DNA of 64,000 nt from CAZEHS01 sp964649745 (GTDB taxonomy: Bacteria; Bacillota; Clostridia; Peptostreptococcales; Acidaminobacteraceae). The notes beneath the pieces are model-generated. The model saw only the letters and a list, made by a program, of their open reading frames with translations, was not told where the DNA came from and did not search any database. The translations under genes and the position numbers were made by a program. Positions 42,282 through 50,640 of this stretch are shown piece after piece. The stretch spans positions 1 to 64,000 of the forward strand of contig CAZYQI010000006.1 in assembly GCA_964649745.1 (NCBI GenBank). The letters run 5' to 3'. The number at the start of each line of letters is the position of its first letter. Within the stretch, counting starts at the first letter, position 1.

Positions 42282-42703
42282 TAATCGTTCCTCCTGGTAT
42301 CATTCTTCAAATCCAGCACTAATCTGACCTGCGTATGTTCTACGTCGACACCAAAATTCATATCGCGTATTAGCTGCATTCCCCGGTTCCGTTCTCTCAA
42401 CACGTAATTCACATCCTGGGATACGTGATCCTCGTCCATGGTAAAGCCATCGCCCTCATCCTGAACAGTGAACACGATCTTCGGGGGATCATAGTCGACG
42501 GTGATGTTTATTTTTTTTGTTTCATCGAACCGATTCCCGTGTTCAACCGCATTGTTAAGAACCTCTCTCAGCACAAAGTTAATCGTGAATAAGAGGTTCT
42601 TATCTGTCAGGTCGCATTTGATCTTAAGCAGTTCGACAACATCAAGCACCACCAGGTGAACGTCTCGATAGTTTGATGAAATTTTCCCATTAAACAACCG
42701 CAT
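42281..42703 (-). CDS. RsbW/SpoIIAB-like serine kinase (GHKL ATPase)
   Basis: A 140-residue anti-sigma-factor-type kinase. The N-box is 'REVLNNAVEHGNRF', G1 'QDEGDGF' and G2 'RNRGMQLIRDM'. It would phosphorylate the STAS protein and sequester a partner; no sigma factor gene is in the operon, so the output may be a diguanylate cyclase, a sigma factor elsewhere, or another effector. GAGGAGAGG precedes the ATG, and a TATAAT (42749-42744, minus) is a likely -10. Confidence 0.9.
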   Translation of the reverse strand: MRLFNGKISSNYRDVHLVVLDVVELLKIKCDLTDKNLLFTINFVLREVLNNAVEHGNRFDETKKINITVDYDPPKIVFTVQDEGDGFTMDEDHVSQDVNYVLRERNRGMQLIRDMNFGVDVEHTQVRLVLDLKNDTRRND

Positions 42704-42774
42704 AAGCCTCTCCTCGGAATAGCCTGCCTACAACGCTAAAACCATTATACCCGATTCACCATCGGTAAAACCAG

Positions 42775-44862
42775 TTATTTAACGTATTTCGTGATGGCAT
42801 TATACATTCCATCTACTAATTTGTCCTGATAACGATCATCCATAAGCAGCTGTCCTTCCGTCTGATTGCTCAGAAAACCCAGTTCCGCCAAGACAGCCGG
42901 CATTTTGGTTTCTCTAATCACAACCAGATTCGGCCGTTGAATAAGTCCAATGGATTTTGCACCGGTGATCTTGCATACTTCTGTCTGAAGCAGTTGAGCA
43001 AATCCTTTGCTGTCCCTGGAATCCGGAACATATAACATTTCTACGCCCTTGGGATCCGAGCTGGTACTGGCGTTGATATGAATGCTCAGGAAGGCGTTCG
43101 CCCCGAGATTGTTGGCTATTTCAGCCCGATTATAAAGACCTACGTACGTGTCGTCATCTCTGGTCATGTAGACCTTGAAGCCTATGTTTTCAAGCTTTCG
43201 CTTCAGCTTTTGCGAAATAGCGAGAGCAATATCCTTCTCTTTTGTCTTTGTATAAGGGCTAATGGCACCGGGATCGTTGCCTCCGTGCCCTGCGTCAATC
43301 ACAATCAGCTTATTCTGATAATCATATTTGTTAAGACTTTCGTTAACGAAGATAAATTTCAGGCTGCTGGTTACCTTTGCATTGGTATTGTCTACAAAAA
43401 TAGTCCCTTTGGCCAGCTTCAACTTGATTTGATAGCTGCTTCCAGCGTCCTTGATTCCGATATTCTGAACAACGTTGTCATCTACGTCAAGATTCATGGT
43501 GTCAAGATTGATTGCATTCTTGGGCAGCGTCAGTTGCAGGGTGCCTGAAGCCTTATCATAGGTTGAGGCATACGTGCCGGGCTCCAGGGTGTTGATGTTG
43601 AGATGTGCGCTGTCCAATGAATCCTTTCCATAATCAAAGCCGTCCAGAGGATTACCCGATACATACACATACAGATCGGAGTCGATATCTTCAATGTATA
43701 CATCCTCCAGGCTCTGCCCTGGTTTAAGATTTACAGCCACCCGTGATATGAGATCCGTCGGTTCGTATTCTCCGGTGGGGTCCGGCTGAGAATATACAAT
43801 GGATTCAATACCGCCCTTGTTCACCGGCATGCTTCCGGGCTGCCCCTCATTGAGGCGCAGCTTTGAATTGATGAAATCAACAACCACTTGCCCCTCGTTG
43901 AATTTCACGTTGTATGTAGGTGCTTCCGCCGTTTTGATGATGATTGTTTCAGCATTGTAGATTTTTTCGGTCTTTATCTGGTTGATGCTGTTATTGAAGG
44001 CAACACGGACCTCTTTATTGATTGGATCATATTTCGCTTCGTATCCCATTTTACGATCGGTACTGATGACAAATCGTGTACGGTAAGGCGCGGTTCCCGC
44101 CTGAGAACCTTCAACTGTTCGGATATCCGCTGCGTAAATTCCCAAATGAGAGGCTCCGTTGGCATCCAATCCTGCAGAGGCTCCCACGTCAAAAAGAGTA
44201 TTGGCCATGTCCAGAACCAGTTGATCCGTTCCGCCCACTTCCTTTGCCTGAAGGAAATAGGAAGAAAACTCTACCTCCCCTGTTGTTTTGAAAATCAGCT
44301 CCGGATGGTTCTTGTTTCCGTTGAAGCTCACCGACTTTACGGATTGCAGGGGCTTGTCGACGGTAACCGTCTGGGTATCTTGCAGCCAGCCCACATACAA
44401 CCCCAGCTGCTCACTGACAAACCGTATGGGCACCAGGGTCCGATAGTTGTAGCCTTCACCCATCAGCTTGACCGGGACATTGTCGGGAAGGGTGTAGGGT
44501 TGCCCGTCCACCAACGCTGTGGAACTGTCTGCTTTTAGAATAATCACCTTATCCTTCAACAGGATGGTGGCCTCTTTCGAATTATTGTCCCATGTAACGT
44601 CGGCGCCCAGATTGTCGATAATGAATCGAAGCGGAACCAGGGTCCGGGTTTTCTTATCCTGTTCAAAGAGTATGGCAGGAATATCCGAAATGACATCCTT
44701 TCCCCCCAGGAGCAGGTTTACCGCTTTATAGTTTTGTGTTTTGCCTGTCGAGGCATCCGTAAGCGCAATCTGACCGGTCTCCACATATTTATTGGCAAAA
44801 CCCGTCGTCGCCCCCGCCATCAGCAGACAGCATATCACTATCAGACTCAGAATTCTTTTCAC
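42775..44862 (-). CDS. N-acetylmuramoyl-L-alanine amidase with stalk and AMIN domains
   Basis: A 695-residue exported cell-wall hydrolase. Signal peptide (1-25), copper-amine-oxidase-N stalk domain (~35-165, 'TRTLVPLRFIIDNLGADVTWD' region and 'YRTLVPIRFVSEQLGLYVGW'), a long AMIN-like beta region (~175-480), then a C-terminal amidase_3 domain (~515-690). Zinc ligands are seen in 'VIDAGHGGNDPGA', 'TKEKDIALAI' and 'SIHINAS', with the catalytic Glu in 'LAELGFLSN'. The GTG at 44862 follows TTTTGGGGTGAGC; the frame to 44895 has no ribosome site. It cuts the peptide from muramic acid in peptidoglycan. Confidence 0.93.
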   Translation of the reverse strand: MKRILSLIVICCLLMAGATTGFANKYVETGQIALTDASTGKTQNYKAVNLLLGGKDVISDIPAILFEQDKKTRTLVPLRFIIDNLGADVTWDNNSKEATILLKDKVIILKADSSTALVDGQPYTLPDNVPVKLMGEGYNYRTLVPIRFVSEQLGLYVGWLQDTQTVTVDKPLQSVKSVSFNGNKNHPELIFKTTGEVEFSSYFLQAKEVGGTDQLVLDMANTLFDVGASAGLDANGASHLGIYAADIRTVEGSQAGTAPYRTRFVISTDRKMGYEAKYDPINKEVRVAFNNSINQIKTEKIYNAETIIIKTAEAPTYNVKFNEGQVVVDFINSKLRLNEGQPGSMPVNKGGIESIVYSQPDPTGEYEPTDLISRVAVNLKPGQSLEDVYIEDIDSDLYVYVSGNPLDGFDYGKDSLDSAHLNINTLEPGTYASTYDKASGTLQLTLPKNAINLDTMNLDVDDNVVQNIGIKDAGSSYQIKLKLAKGTIFVDNTNAKVTSSLKFIFVNESLNKYDYQNKLIVIDAGHGGNDPGAISPYTKTKEKDIALAISQKLKRKLENIGFKVYMTRDDDTYVGLYNRAEIANNLGANAFLSIHINASTSSDPKGVEMLYVPDSRDSKGFAQLLQTEVCKITGAKSIGLIQRPNLVVIRETKMPAVLAELGFLSNQTEGQLLMDDRYQDKLVDGMYNAITKYVK

Positions 44863-44966
44863 ACGCTCACCCCAAAACCTCTCGTTCGTTAACACGCACC
44901 ATCATTATATCTTTTACAGCGCCCCGGCGCTCCCTGCTGCCTTAATTGTAAAAAACACGTAACACT

Positions 44967-45953
44967 TCAGCCTACAATCCGGAAAAGCTCATCGGGTCCC
45001 GGAGGCGCAAGATCTTTCACCGTCTCTTTGTCTACTATCTGAAGTCCGCTCTCCGTTATGACGCCGATGACCGTCCCAAGAATTCTCTCCTGATTCAGCG
45101 ATGCCATGTAAGCATCCACATCCTCCGGCGCCAGGATCACCAGCATGGATCCGCTGGAAATCAAGCGATAAGGATCAATCCCAAAATAGCTGCATACCTT
45201 TTCTGTAATCGGATGTATCGGTATGTTTTCTTGAAAAATCCGACACCCAAAGCCTGCCGTCTGGCAAATTTCCCAAACCGCTCCAAATATGCCCCCCTCC
45301 GTGACATCGTGAAGCTTAAGGGCATTATGGTCACCCCCGAGAACACCCTCTCTGACCACGCTTAACTGACCGAAAAAAAGAGCGCTCTGCCCCAGTTCTT
45401 CCGGACTCAGCGCCGCTTCAAGCCGATGACCGTGGTCGCTCATGAGAATGCCGGTCCCTTCAAGGCCGGCCGTCTTCGTCATAACCAGAACATCTCCGGG
45501 TTTTATCGCTCTTGCCTTGCTGGAATTTGCTGGTTTGAACCCGATCGCCACTCCCGACACCACCATTCGATTCACCGCAGTGGTGATTTCGGTATGCCCG
45601 CCTATGATTTCAACATTCAGCAGAGCAGCCTCCCTGGCGGCCTGCTTCATGATTCCTTCCAGCTCAGCCTCTGTACTTCCCACCGGAGCTAAAAGTGTCA
45701 GCATAAGGCCCACCGGCGCTATTCCCTGAGCCGCGATATCGTTGCAGTTTACATGTACCGCCAGACTGCCGAGTATTTCCCCCGCCCCTGTGATGGGATC
45801 CGTAGAAAGCACACACAGCTTTCCCTCCGGATTCAGTACAGCACAGTCTTCGCCTAATTCAGAGCGCAGAAGCACCTCGGGTCTTTTTATGGTCAGGTGC
45901 TTGAACACCAATTCCTTCAACAGCTCAGAGTCCAATTTTCCGGCCTGAAGCAT
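44967..45953 (-). CDS. AIR-synthase-family (HypE/ThiL-like) protein
   Basis: A 328-residue ATP-binding protein of the PurM/HypE/ThiL fold. The N-terminal half shows 'LRSELGEDCAVLN', 'STDPITGAGEILG' and 'VHVNCNDIAAQGIAPVGLMLT'; the C-terminal half has 'HDVTEGGIFGAVWEI' and 'MLVILAPED'. The precise substrate is not determined: HypE and ThiL neighbours are absent. It begins 14 bases after the binding-protein gene and is probably co-transcribed, although the functional link is unclear. Confidence 0.82.
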   Translation of the reverse strand: MLQAGKLDSELLKELVFKHLTIKRPEVLLRSELGEDCAVLNPEGKLCVLSTDPITGAGEILGSLAVHVNCNDIAAQGIAPVGLMLTLLAPVGSTEAELEGIMKQAAREAALLNVEIIGGHTEITTAVNRMVVSGVAIGFKPANSSKARAIKPGDVLVMTKTAGLEGTGILMSDHGHRLEAALSPEELGQSALFFGQLSVVREGVLGGDHNALKLHDVTEGGIFGAVWEICQTAGFGCRIFQENIPIHPITEKVCSYFGIDPYRLISSGSMLVILAPEDVDAYMASLNQERILGTVIGVITESGLQIVDKETVKDLAPPGPDELFRIVG

Positions 45954-45967
45954 CTCGTCACATCCCC

Positions 45968-47620
45968 TTATGGTCTGATCTTTTCCGTCCTGCCAAAATA
46001 CCAGAATCCCATCCCATTCCGTTCCCAGCCTTTAAGTCCTTTGGAAACTAACGCCGGATCTGTAAGGTAGTACAATGGTATGATGACCTGATTCTCCGCC
46101 AGTATCTTTTCTGCGGCATAAAGCCGCTCTGATCGGTCTTTTCCGGTGAGCAGTTTGGCTTCTTCGATAATATTGTCGTATTGGGCGTTCCTCCAATGCG
46201 CATCATTATTTCCCGAGTAGCTCAGGAAAAGGTCAAGGAATGTCATGGGGTCCGAATAATCCCCTATCCATCCACCCCGGATAACCACATAATCCCCCTT
46301 GTTCCGCATATCCTGTATCGTTGCCCAGGAGTAAGTGGAAACCTTGCAGTTAATCCCCAGAGTTTCCTTCCAGCTGGCTGCCAGAAAATATGCGATAGCG
46401 CCGTATTCATCCGAATCATCCACTCGGAGATCCAGTTCCGGAAAGCCCTTCCCCTCCGGATAACCCGCCGCTTTCATCAGGGCCCTTGCTTCATCCACTG
46501 CTGCATATTCCGTTGGGATCCCATACGTTCCCGCTATCTCTCGGAACATCTGTCCTTCGCTGTCCCGGATTCCAAGAGGCACAATTCCCGTGGCCGGTAT
46601 CTGCCCCGCCTTCGTCACCTGGGTAACAATGGCGGTGCGATCCAAGGCTATGTTCATTGCCTTCCTGACCCGTATGTCTTTGAGTGCAGGATTCTCCACA
46701 TTCATATAGTAGTAATGCGTTCCGATGTGAGGAAAAATGTAAAAACTGTCATTTTCCGCCTCCAGTTGGGTGATCTTTGTCACCGGAACGCTGTCAGCAA
46801 GATCTAATACGCCCTCTTCGAAGTCCAGCAGCGCCTTCTCCGCATCCGAGTTAAACATTACTTCTATCTTTTCCAGTCCGACTTCAGCCGCATTGACATA
46901 ATTGGGGTTTTTAACAAGAATTGTACCCGTCCCCCCTTGGTAGGAGTTCATTTTAAAAGGGCCGTTAGAGGCATACCCCTCCGGCTCCTTCGCCCAGCTG
47001 CCGTCAGGAGAACGGACCGCAAAATCCTCACGCAGAGGAAAATAGGCGGGGAAAGCGGTCAGCTCCAGAAAATAGCTGGTTGGCGCGATCAACGTCACCT
47101 GTAGGATCCGATCGTTAATAGCCTTTACTTCAACCGCATCCGAGCTGGCCTTTCCTTCAAAACACTCTTGAGCTCCTTTAATGTAAAACAGCTGGAATGC
47201 GTAATCCGCGGCGTTAACGGGGTTCAATACCCACTTCCACGCATATTCAAAATCCCCTGCGGTGAGAGGCTTCCCGTCTGACCATTTAGAATCCTTCAGA
47301 TAGAAGGTATAGGTCAGCTTATCCTCTGACACCTCGTATCGCTCCGCAATCTCGGGCACCATGATGCCGTTCTTTTCCCGCATCAACCCCGAAAACAGGT
47401 TATTGATGACATTTCCCGCATCGAGAGCCGCATTGAGCTGTGGACAAAGGGTCTTGGGCTCAGAACCCATGTTCCATCTGATAATCTGCTCCACGGGTTC
47501 CTTTTGAGCAGCCTCCGCGGATCCCGGTTCATTGGAGCCGGGAGACGTCGGCGCACATCCGGAGAGTATAAGGGTAATCCCTGTAATGAGGGCTATAATG
47601 GTTTTATGGCTTTGGATCAT
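45968..47620 (-). CDS. Oligopeptide-binding lipoprotein (normal domain order)
   Basis: A 550-residue cluster C solute-binding lipoprotein (OppA/DppA type). Lipobox 'ILSGC' (Cys22). The N-terminal half reads 'IIRWNMGSEPKTLCPQLN' to 'HIGTHYYYMNVENP' (44-311) and contains 'SKWSDGKPLTAGDFEYAWKW'. The C-terminal half runs from 'ALKDIRVRKAMNIALDRTAI' (312 on) to 'GFWYFGRTEKIRP'. This is the usual order for the family. GGAGCGATACC precedes the ATG. It serves as the reference against which the next gene is permuted; both are presumably used by OppBCDF. Confidence 0.94.
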   Translation of the reverse strand: MIQSHKTIIALITGITLILSGCAPTSPGSNEPGSAEAAQKEPVEQIIRWNMGSEPKTLCPQLNAALDAGNVINNLFSGLMREKNGIMVPEIAERYEVSEDKLTYTFYLKDSKWSDGKPLTAGDFEYAWKWVLNPVNAADYAFQLFYIKGAQECFEGKASSDAVEVKAINDRILQVTLIAPTSYFLELTAFPAYFPLREDFAVRSPDGSWAKEPEGYASNGPFKMNSYQGGTGTILVKNPNYVNAAEVGLEKIEVMFNSDAEKALLDFEEGVLDLADSVPVTKITQLEAENDSFYIFPHIGTHYYYMNVENPALKDIRVRKAMNIALDRTAIVTQVTKAGQIPATGIVPLGIRDSEGQMFREIAGTYGIPTEYAAVDEARALMKAAGYPEGKGFPELDLRVDDSDEYGAIAYFLAASWKETLGINCKVSTYSWATIQDMRNKGDYVVIRGGWIGDYSDPMTFLDLFLSYSGNNDAHWRNAQYDNIIEEAKLLTGKDRSERLYAAEKILAENQVIIPLYYLTDPALVSKGLKGWERNGMGFWYFGRTEKIRP

Positions 47621-47718
47621 GGTATCGCTCCTGTTCTCTTGATTCTACACCCATCATACAGGAAGGAAAAATGGGATGCAAGGCGAAAACCAGCATTTGT
47701 CCGGAAAGCCAGTTCAAT

Positions 47719-47752
47719 AAAAAAAGCTCCCCGACATGCGGGGAGCCTTGTG
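47719..47752 (-). terminator. Terminator of the permuted binding-protein gene
   Basis: On the minus strand AAGGCTCCCC and GGGGAGCTTT flank a 7-base loop, with eight T residues following. It shows that the two binding-protein genes are separate units. Confidence 0.9.
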
Positions 47753-47760
47753 AATTTCGC

Positions 47761-49410
47761 TTATTTCTTTTCGTCTGCTACATTGAAGATAAAGTAGTAA
47801 GTGCCGATGTAAGGCATGATCTTGAACGTATCGCTTTCAGCAGTAAGACGGGGAATCTCTTGGTTCGGAATACCCATGGAGTCTACTACGTCAATCTCGC
47901 CTGCTTCAACAGCAGTGAGGGATGTGGAAGCATCAACGATCATCAGGATGTCAATCTGCTGCAGTTTGACAATATCTTTGTTCCAGTAGTGTTCATTATT
48001 AGCCAAAACAATGCGGTCACCGGTCTTGTAGTCTTTCATCATGAACGGTCCGTTGCTGACAGCAGTTGCGGCATTCTTCGCCCAGTTGTCAGGATCTTTT
48101 TCTACCATATCCTTGCGGATAGGCATATAGGTGTAGAAACCTGTAAGGTCGAGGAAGTAAGGCGTAGGTGAAATCAACTCAACCTGAAGAGTCTTGTCAT
48201 CGATTGCTTTAACAGCAACATCTTCGATTTTCCCTTTGCCTTCGTTGTATTCCTGGCCGCCCTTAACATAGTAAAGCTGGAAAGCGTACTCGGAAGCAGT
48301 AGCAGGATCAAGAGCACGTTTCCACGCGTATTCGAAATCGCCGGCAGTTACAGCCTTGCCATCCGACCATTTCGCATCACGCAGATGGAACGTATAGGTT
48401 TTGCCGTCTTCTGAAACTTCGTATTTTTCAGCCATTCCAGGTTGAGCAACGCCAGCCTGGTCTTTTCTCATCAAACCTTCATACAGGTTGTTGATGACGT
48501 GACCGCCGTCAGCTGCACTGTTAAGGGTTGGATCCAGGGTTTTAGGATCGCTGCCCAAGTTGAATACCATTTTGCCATTGTCTGTGGAGGATTTTCCAAA
48601 GAAGAAGTGACCCAACATGGAAAGTTCCCAGTCTTTAACGCGTTTTGCAACAATGATCGGTTGAGTATAGTAATAGATTGGCATTACAATCATGTCATCC
48701 ATCATCATCTTCTCAGCTTGGTACAGCTTAGCGTCACGATCTGCGCCGGAAGCCAGTTTGGATTCTTCGATCAATTTGTCGTACTCTGTACGGTACCAGT
48801 GTGCATCGTTGTTCCCGGAGTAAGTTGTCCAGAGGTCAAGGAATGTCATCGGATCTTCGTAGTCGCCGATCCAACCGGCACGGGCCACTTCAAAGTTTCC
48901 TTGATGACGGGTGTCTTGGAATACAGCCCATTCTTGGTTCTGAAGCTCAACTTCGATGTTCAGGTTTGTTTTCCACATTTCTTGTACTGCTTCAGCGATG
49001 GCCTTATGGTTTTCGCTGGTGTTATAGATAATCGTCAGCTTCGGAAAGCCCTTACCATCCGGGTATCCGGCGTCTGCCAAAATCTTTTTGGCTTCATCCA
49101 CGCTTGCTGCCGTGGGGTCGATGCCGAAGTCGCCGTTGGTTGCACGGAAGTCTTTTCCTGTGGAGTCTTTAAGTCCTGAAGGCACAAAACCGGTTGCGGG
49201 TTTCTGTCCACCCTTTGTTACCGTTTCAACGATTGCTGTACGGTCAATTGCCAGGGTCAGAGCTTTACGGATGTTGACGTCTTTCATCAGTTCTTTTGCA
49301 GTTACTTCTTTGGCAGGCTCGGTTGCAGCGGGTGCCGGTTTTGCACAACCGGAGAACACCGCGATGACCATAACGGCCGCCATCATAATTGCCAAGCTTT
49401 TCTTGAACAA
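47761..49410 (-). CDS. Circularly permuted oligopeptide-binding lipoprotein
   Basis: A 549-residue OppA-like lipoprotein whose halves are swapped relative to its neighbour at 45968-47620. After a signal peptide with lipobox 'VFSGC' (Cys22) and a short Ala/Pro/Glu linker, residues ~43-274 ('KDVNIRKALTLAIDRTAI' to 'LGHFFFGKSS') match the paralogue's residues 314-545. Residues ~277-549 ('GKMVFNLGSDPKTLDPTLNS' to 'IGTYYFIFNVADEKK') match its residues 44-313. The frame is open throughout and stops just where the first block begins in the family order. The TTG start has GGAGGGG seven bases upstream; the ATG at 49425 has none. It follows oppF and probably delivers peptides to OppBCDF. Confidence 0.9.
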   Translation of the reverse strand: MFKKSLAIMMAAVMVIAVFSGCAKPAPAATEPAKEVTAKELMKDVNIRKALTLAIDRTAIVETVTKGGQKPATGFVPSGLKDSTGKDFRATNGDFGIDPTAASVDEAKKILADAGYPDGKGFPKLTIIYNTSENHKAIAEAVQEMWKTNLNIEVELQNQEWAVFQDTRHQGNFEVARAGWIGDYEDPMTFLDLWTTYSGNNDAHWYRTEYDKLIEESKLASGADRDAKLYQAEKMMMDDMIVMPIYYYTQPIIVAKRVKDWELSMLGHFFFGKSSTDNGKMVFNLGSDPKTLDPTLNSAADGGHVINNLYEGLMRKDQAGVAQPGMAEKYEVSEDGKTYTFHLRDAKWSDGKAVTAGDFEYAWKRALDPATASEYAFQLYYVKGGQEYNEGKGKIEDVAVKAIDDKTLQVELISPTPYFLDLTGFYTYMPIRKDMVEKDPDNWAKNAATAVSNGPFMMKDYKTGDRIVLANNEHYWNKDIVKLQQIDILMIVDASTSLTAVEAGEIDVVDSMGIPNQEIPRLTAESDTFKIMPYIGTYYFIFNVADEKK

Positions 49411-49550
49411 ATACATCCCCTCCATCTCAATTTAAATTTTTATATCTCTTTTAAACTCCGCGACAACGATTGTTTTCGCGCAATTCAAAATCTTAGTTCA
49501 TTATACCCCCCGATGGCTACATCAATCAATTCGCAAGGTTCTCCTCAGGT

Positions 49551-49572
49551 GCGCGGGGCGGCTGCCCCGCGC
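49551..49572 (-). other. Intercistronic GC hairpin between oppF and the binding protein
   Basis: GCGCGGGGC (49551-49559) pairs perfectly with 49564-49572 across a GGCT loop. No T run follows on the minus strand, so it looks more like a processing or mRNA-stabilising hairpin than a terminator, as is often seen between transporter and binding-protein genes. Confidence 0.6.
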
Positions 49573-49636
49573 CGGATATAAGCTTTTTCAAAGCATTCAG
49601 AGCTTATTAAGATTTTGACTCAATTGCTCCTAGAAC

Positions 49637-50638
49637 CTACTTGTTGTTCAAATGACAGGCAGACATATGTCCACCGCCCATATCGCTAAGAATTGGCTCA
49701 ACCTGCGAACAGATCTCCATCGCATGGCGGCAACGGGTTCTGAATCGGCAACCGGAAGGGGGATTCAGCGGACTGGGCACATCTCCCTGAAGAACAATCC
49801 GTTTATTGGCTTTGGCCACATTAGGATCCGGAATGGGTATCGCTGAAAGCAACGCTTGGGAGTATGGATGCAAGGGGTTTTTATACAAGTCCGCTGCATC
49901 TGCCAGCTCTACCAGCTTGCCCAGGTACATAACGCCGATTCTGTCGGAGATGTGTTTAACCATGGAAAGATCATGAGCGATGAACAGATACGTCAGACCA
50001 AACTCCTTTTGGAGATCCTCCAGCATGTTTACAACCTGAGCCTGAATGGATACGTCCAGTGCGGAAATCGGTTCGTCACAGATAATAAAATCGGGGTTAA
50101 CCGCCAGAGATCTTGCAATACCGATCCGTTGACGTTGGCCACCTGAAAACTCGTGGGGATACCGGTTCGCATGATCTTTGACGAGACCCACCCGATCCAG
50201 CAACTCATAAATCCGTTTCTGTCGCTCCTCTCCCTGAGAAAGACCATGGATATCCAGGGATTCCCCGATGATATCACCGACGGTCATTCGGGAGTTAAGG
50301 GATGCATACGGATCTTGGAAAATCATCTGCATCCGCTTGCGATAAGGACGCATATCCTTCTGACTGAGACGCCCCAGCTCCGTTCCATCGTAGATGATTT
50401 CGCCATCGGTGATGTCATATAGGCGAATGATGGTACGGCCGATCGTCGATTTCCCACAACCGGATTCCCCTACCAGACCCAATGTCTCACCACGGCGAAT
50501 CTGGAAGGAAACGCCGTCCACCGCCTTCAGATGTTCCACTTTATTGCCAAGAAGTCCCCCGTAGATAGGGAAGTATTTCTTTAAATTTTTAATTTCCAAC
50601 AGAACTTCGTTCTGCTTTTTTGTGTTGTTTTCGCTCAT
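49637..50638 (-). CDS. oppF: Oligopeptide ABC transporter ATPase OppF
   Basis: A 333-residue cytoplasmic ATPase. Walker A 'GESGCGKSTIGR', signature 'HEFSGGQRQRIGIARSLA', Walker B 'FIICDEPISALD' and the C-terminal Opp domain with Cys-rich 'CRFRTRCRHAMEIC'. The ATG at 50638 is preferred (AAAGGGGC upstream) and the gene overlaps the oppD stop region, so translation is coupled. Confidence 0.95.
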   Translation of the reverse strand: MSENNTKKQNEVLLEIKNLKKYFPIYGGLLGNKVEHLKAVDGVSFQIRRGETLGLVGESGCGKSTIGRTIIRLYDITDGEIIYDGTELGRLSQKDMRPYRKRMQMIFQDPYASLNSRMTVGDIIGESLDIHGLSQGEERQKRIYELLDRVGLVKDHANRYPHEFSGGQRQRIGIARSLAVNPDFIICDEPISALDVSIQAQVVNMLEDLQKEFGLTYLFIAHDLSMVKHISDRIGVMYLGKLVELADAADLYKNPLHPYSQALLSAIPIPDPNVAKANKRIVLQGDVPSPLNPPSGCRFRTRCRHAMEICSQVEPILSDMGGGHMSACHLNNK

Positions 50639-50640
50639 CT

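Noticed and set aside
49551..49572. GC hairpin as an opp operon terminator
   Set aside because: No T run follows on the minus strand; kept as an intercistronic hairpin instead.
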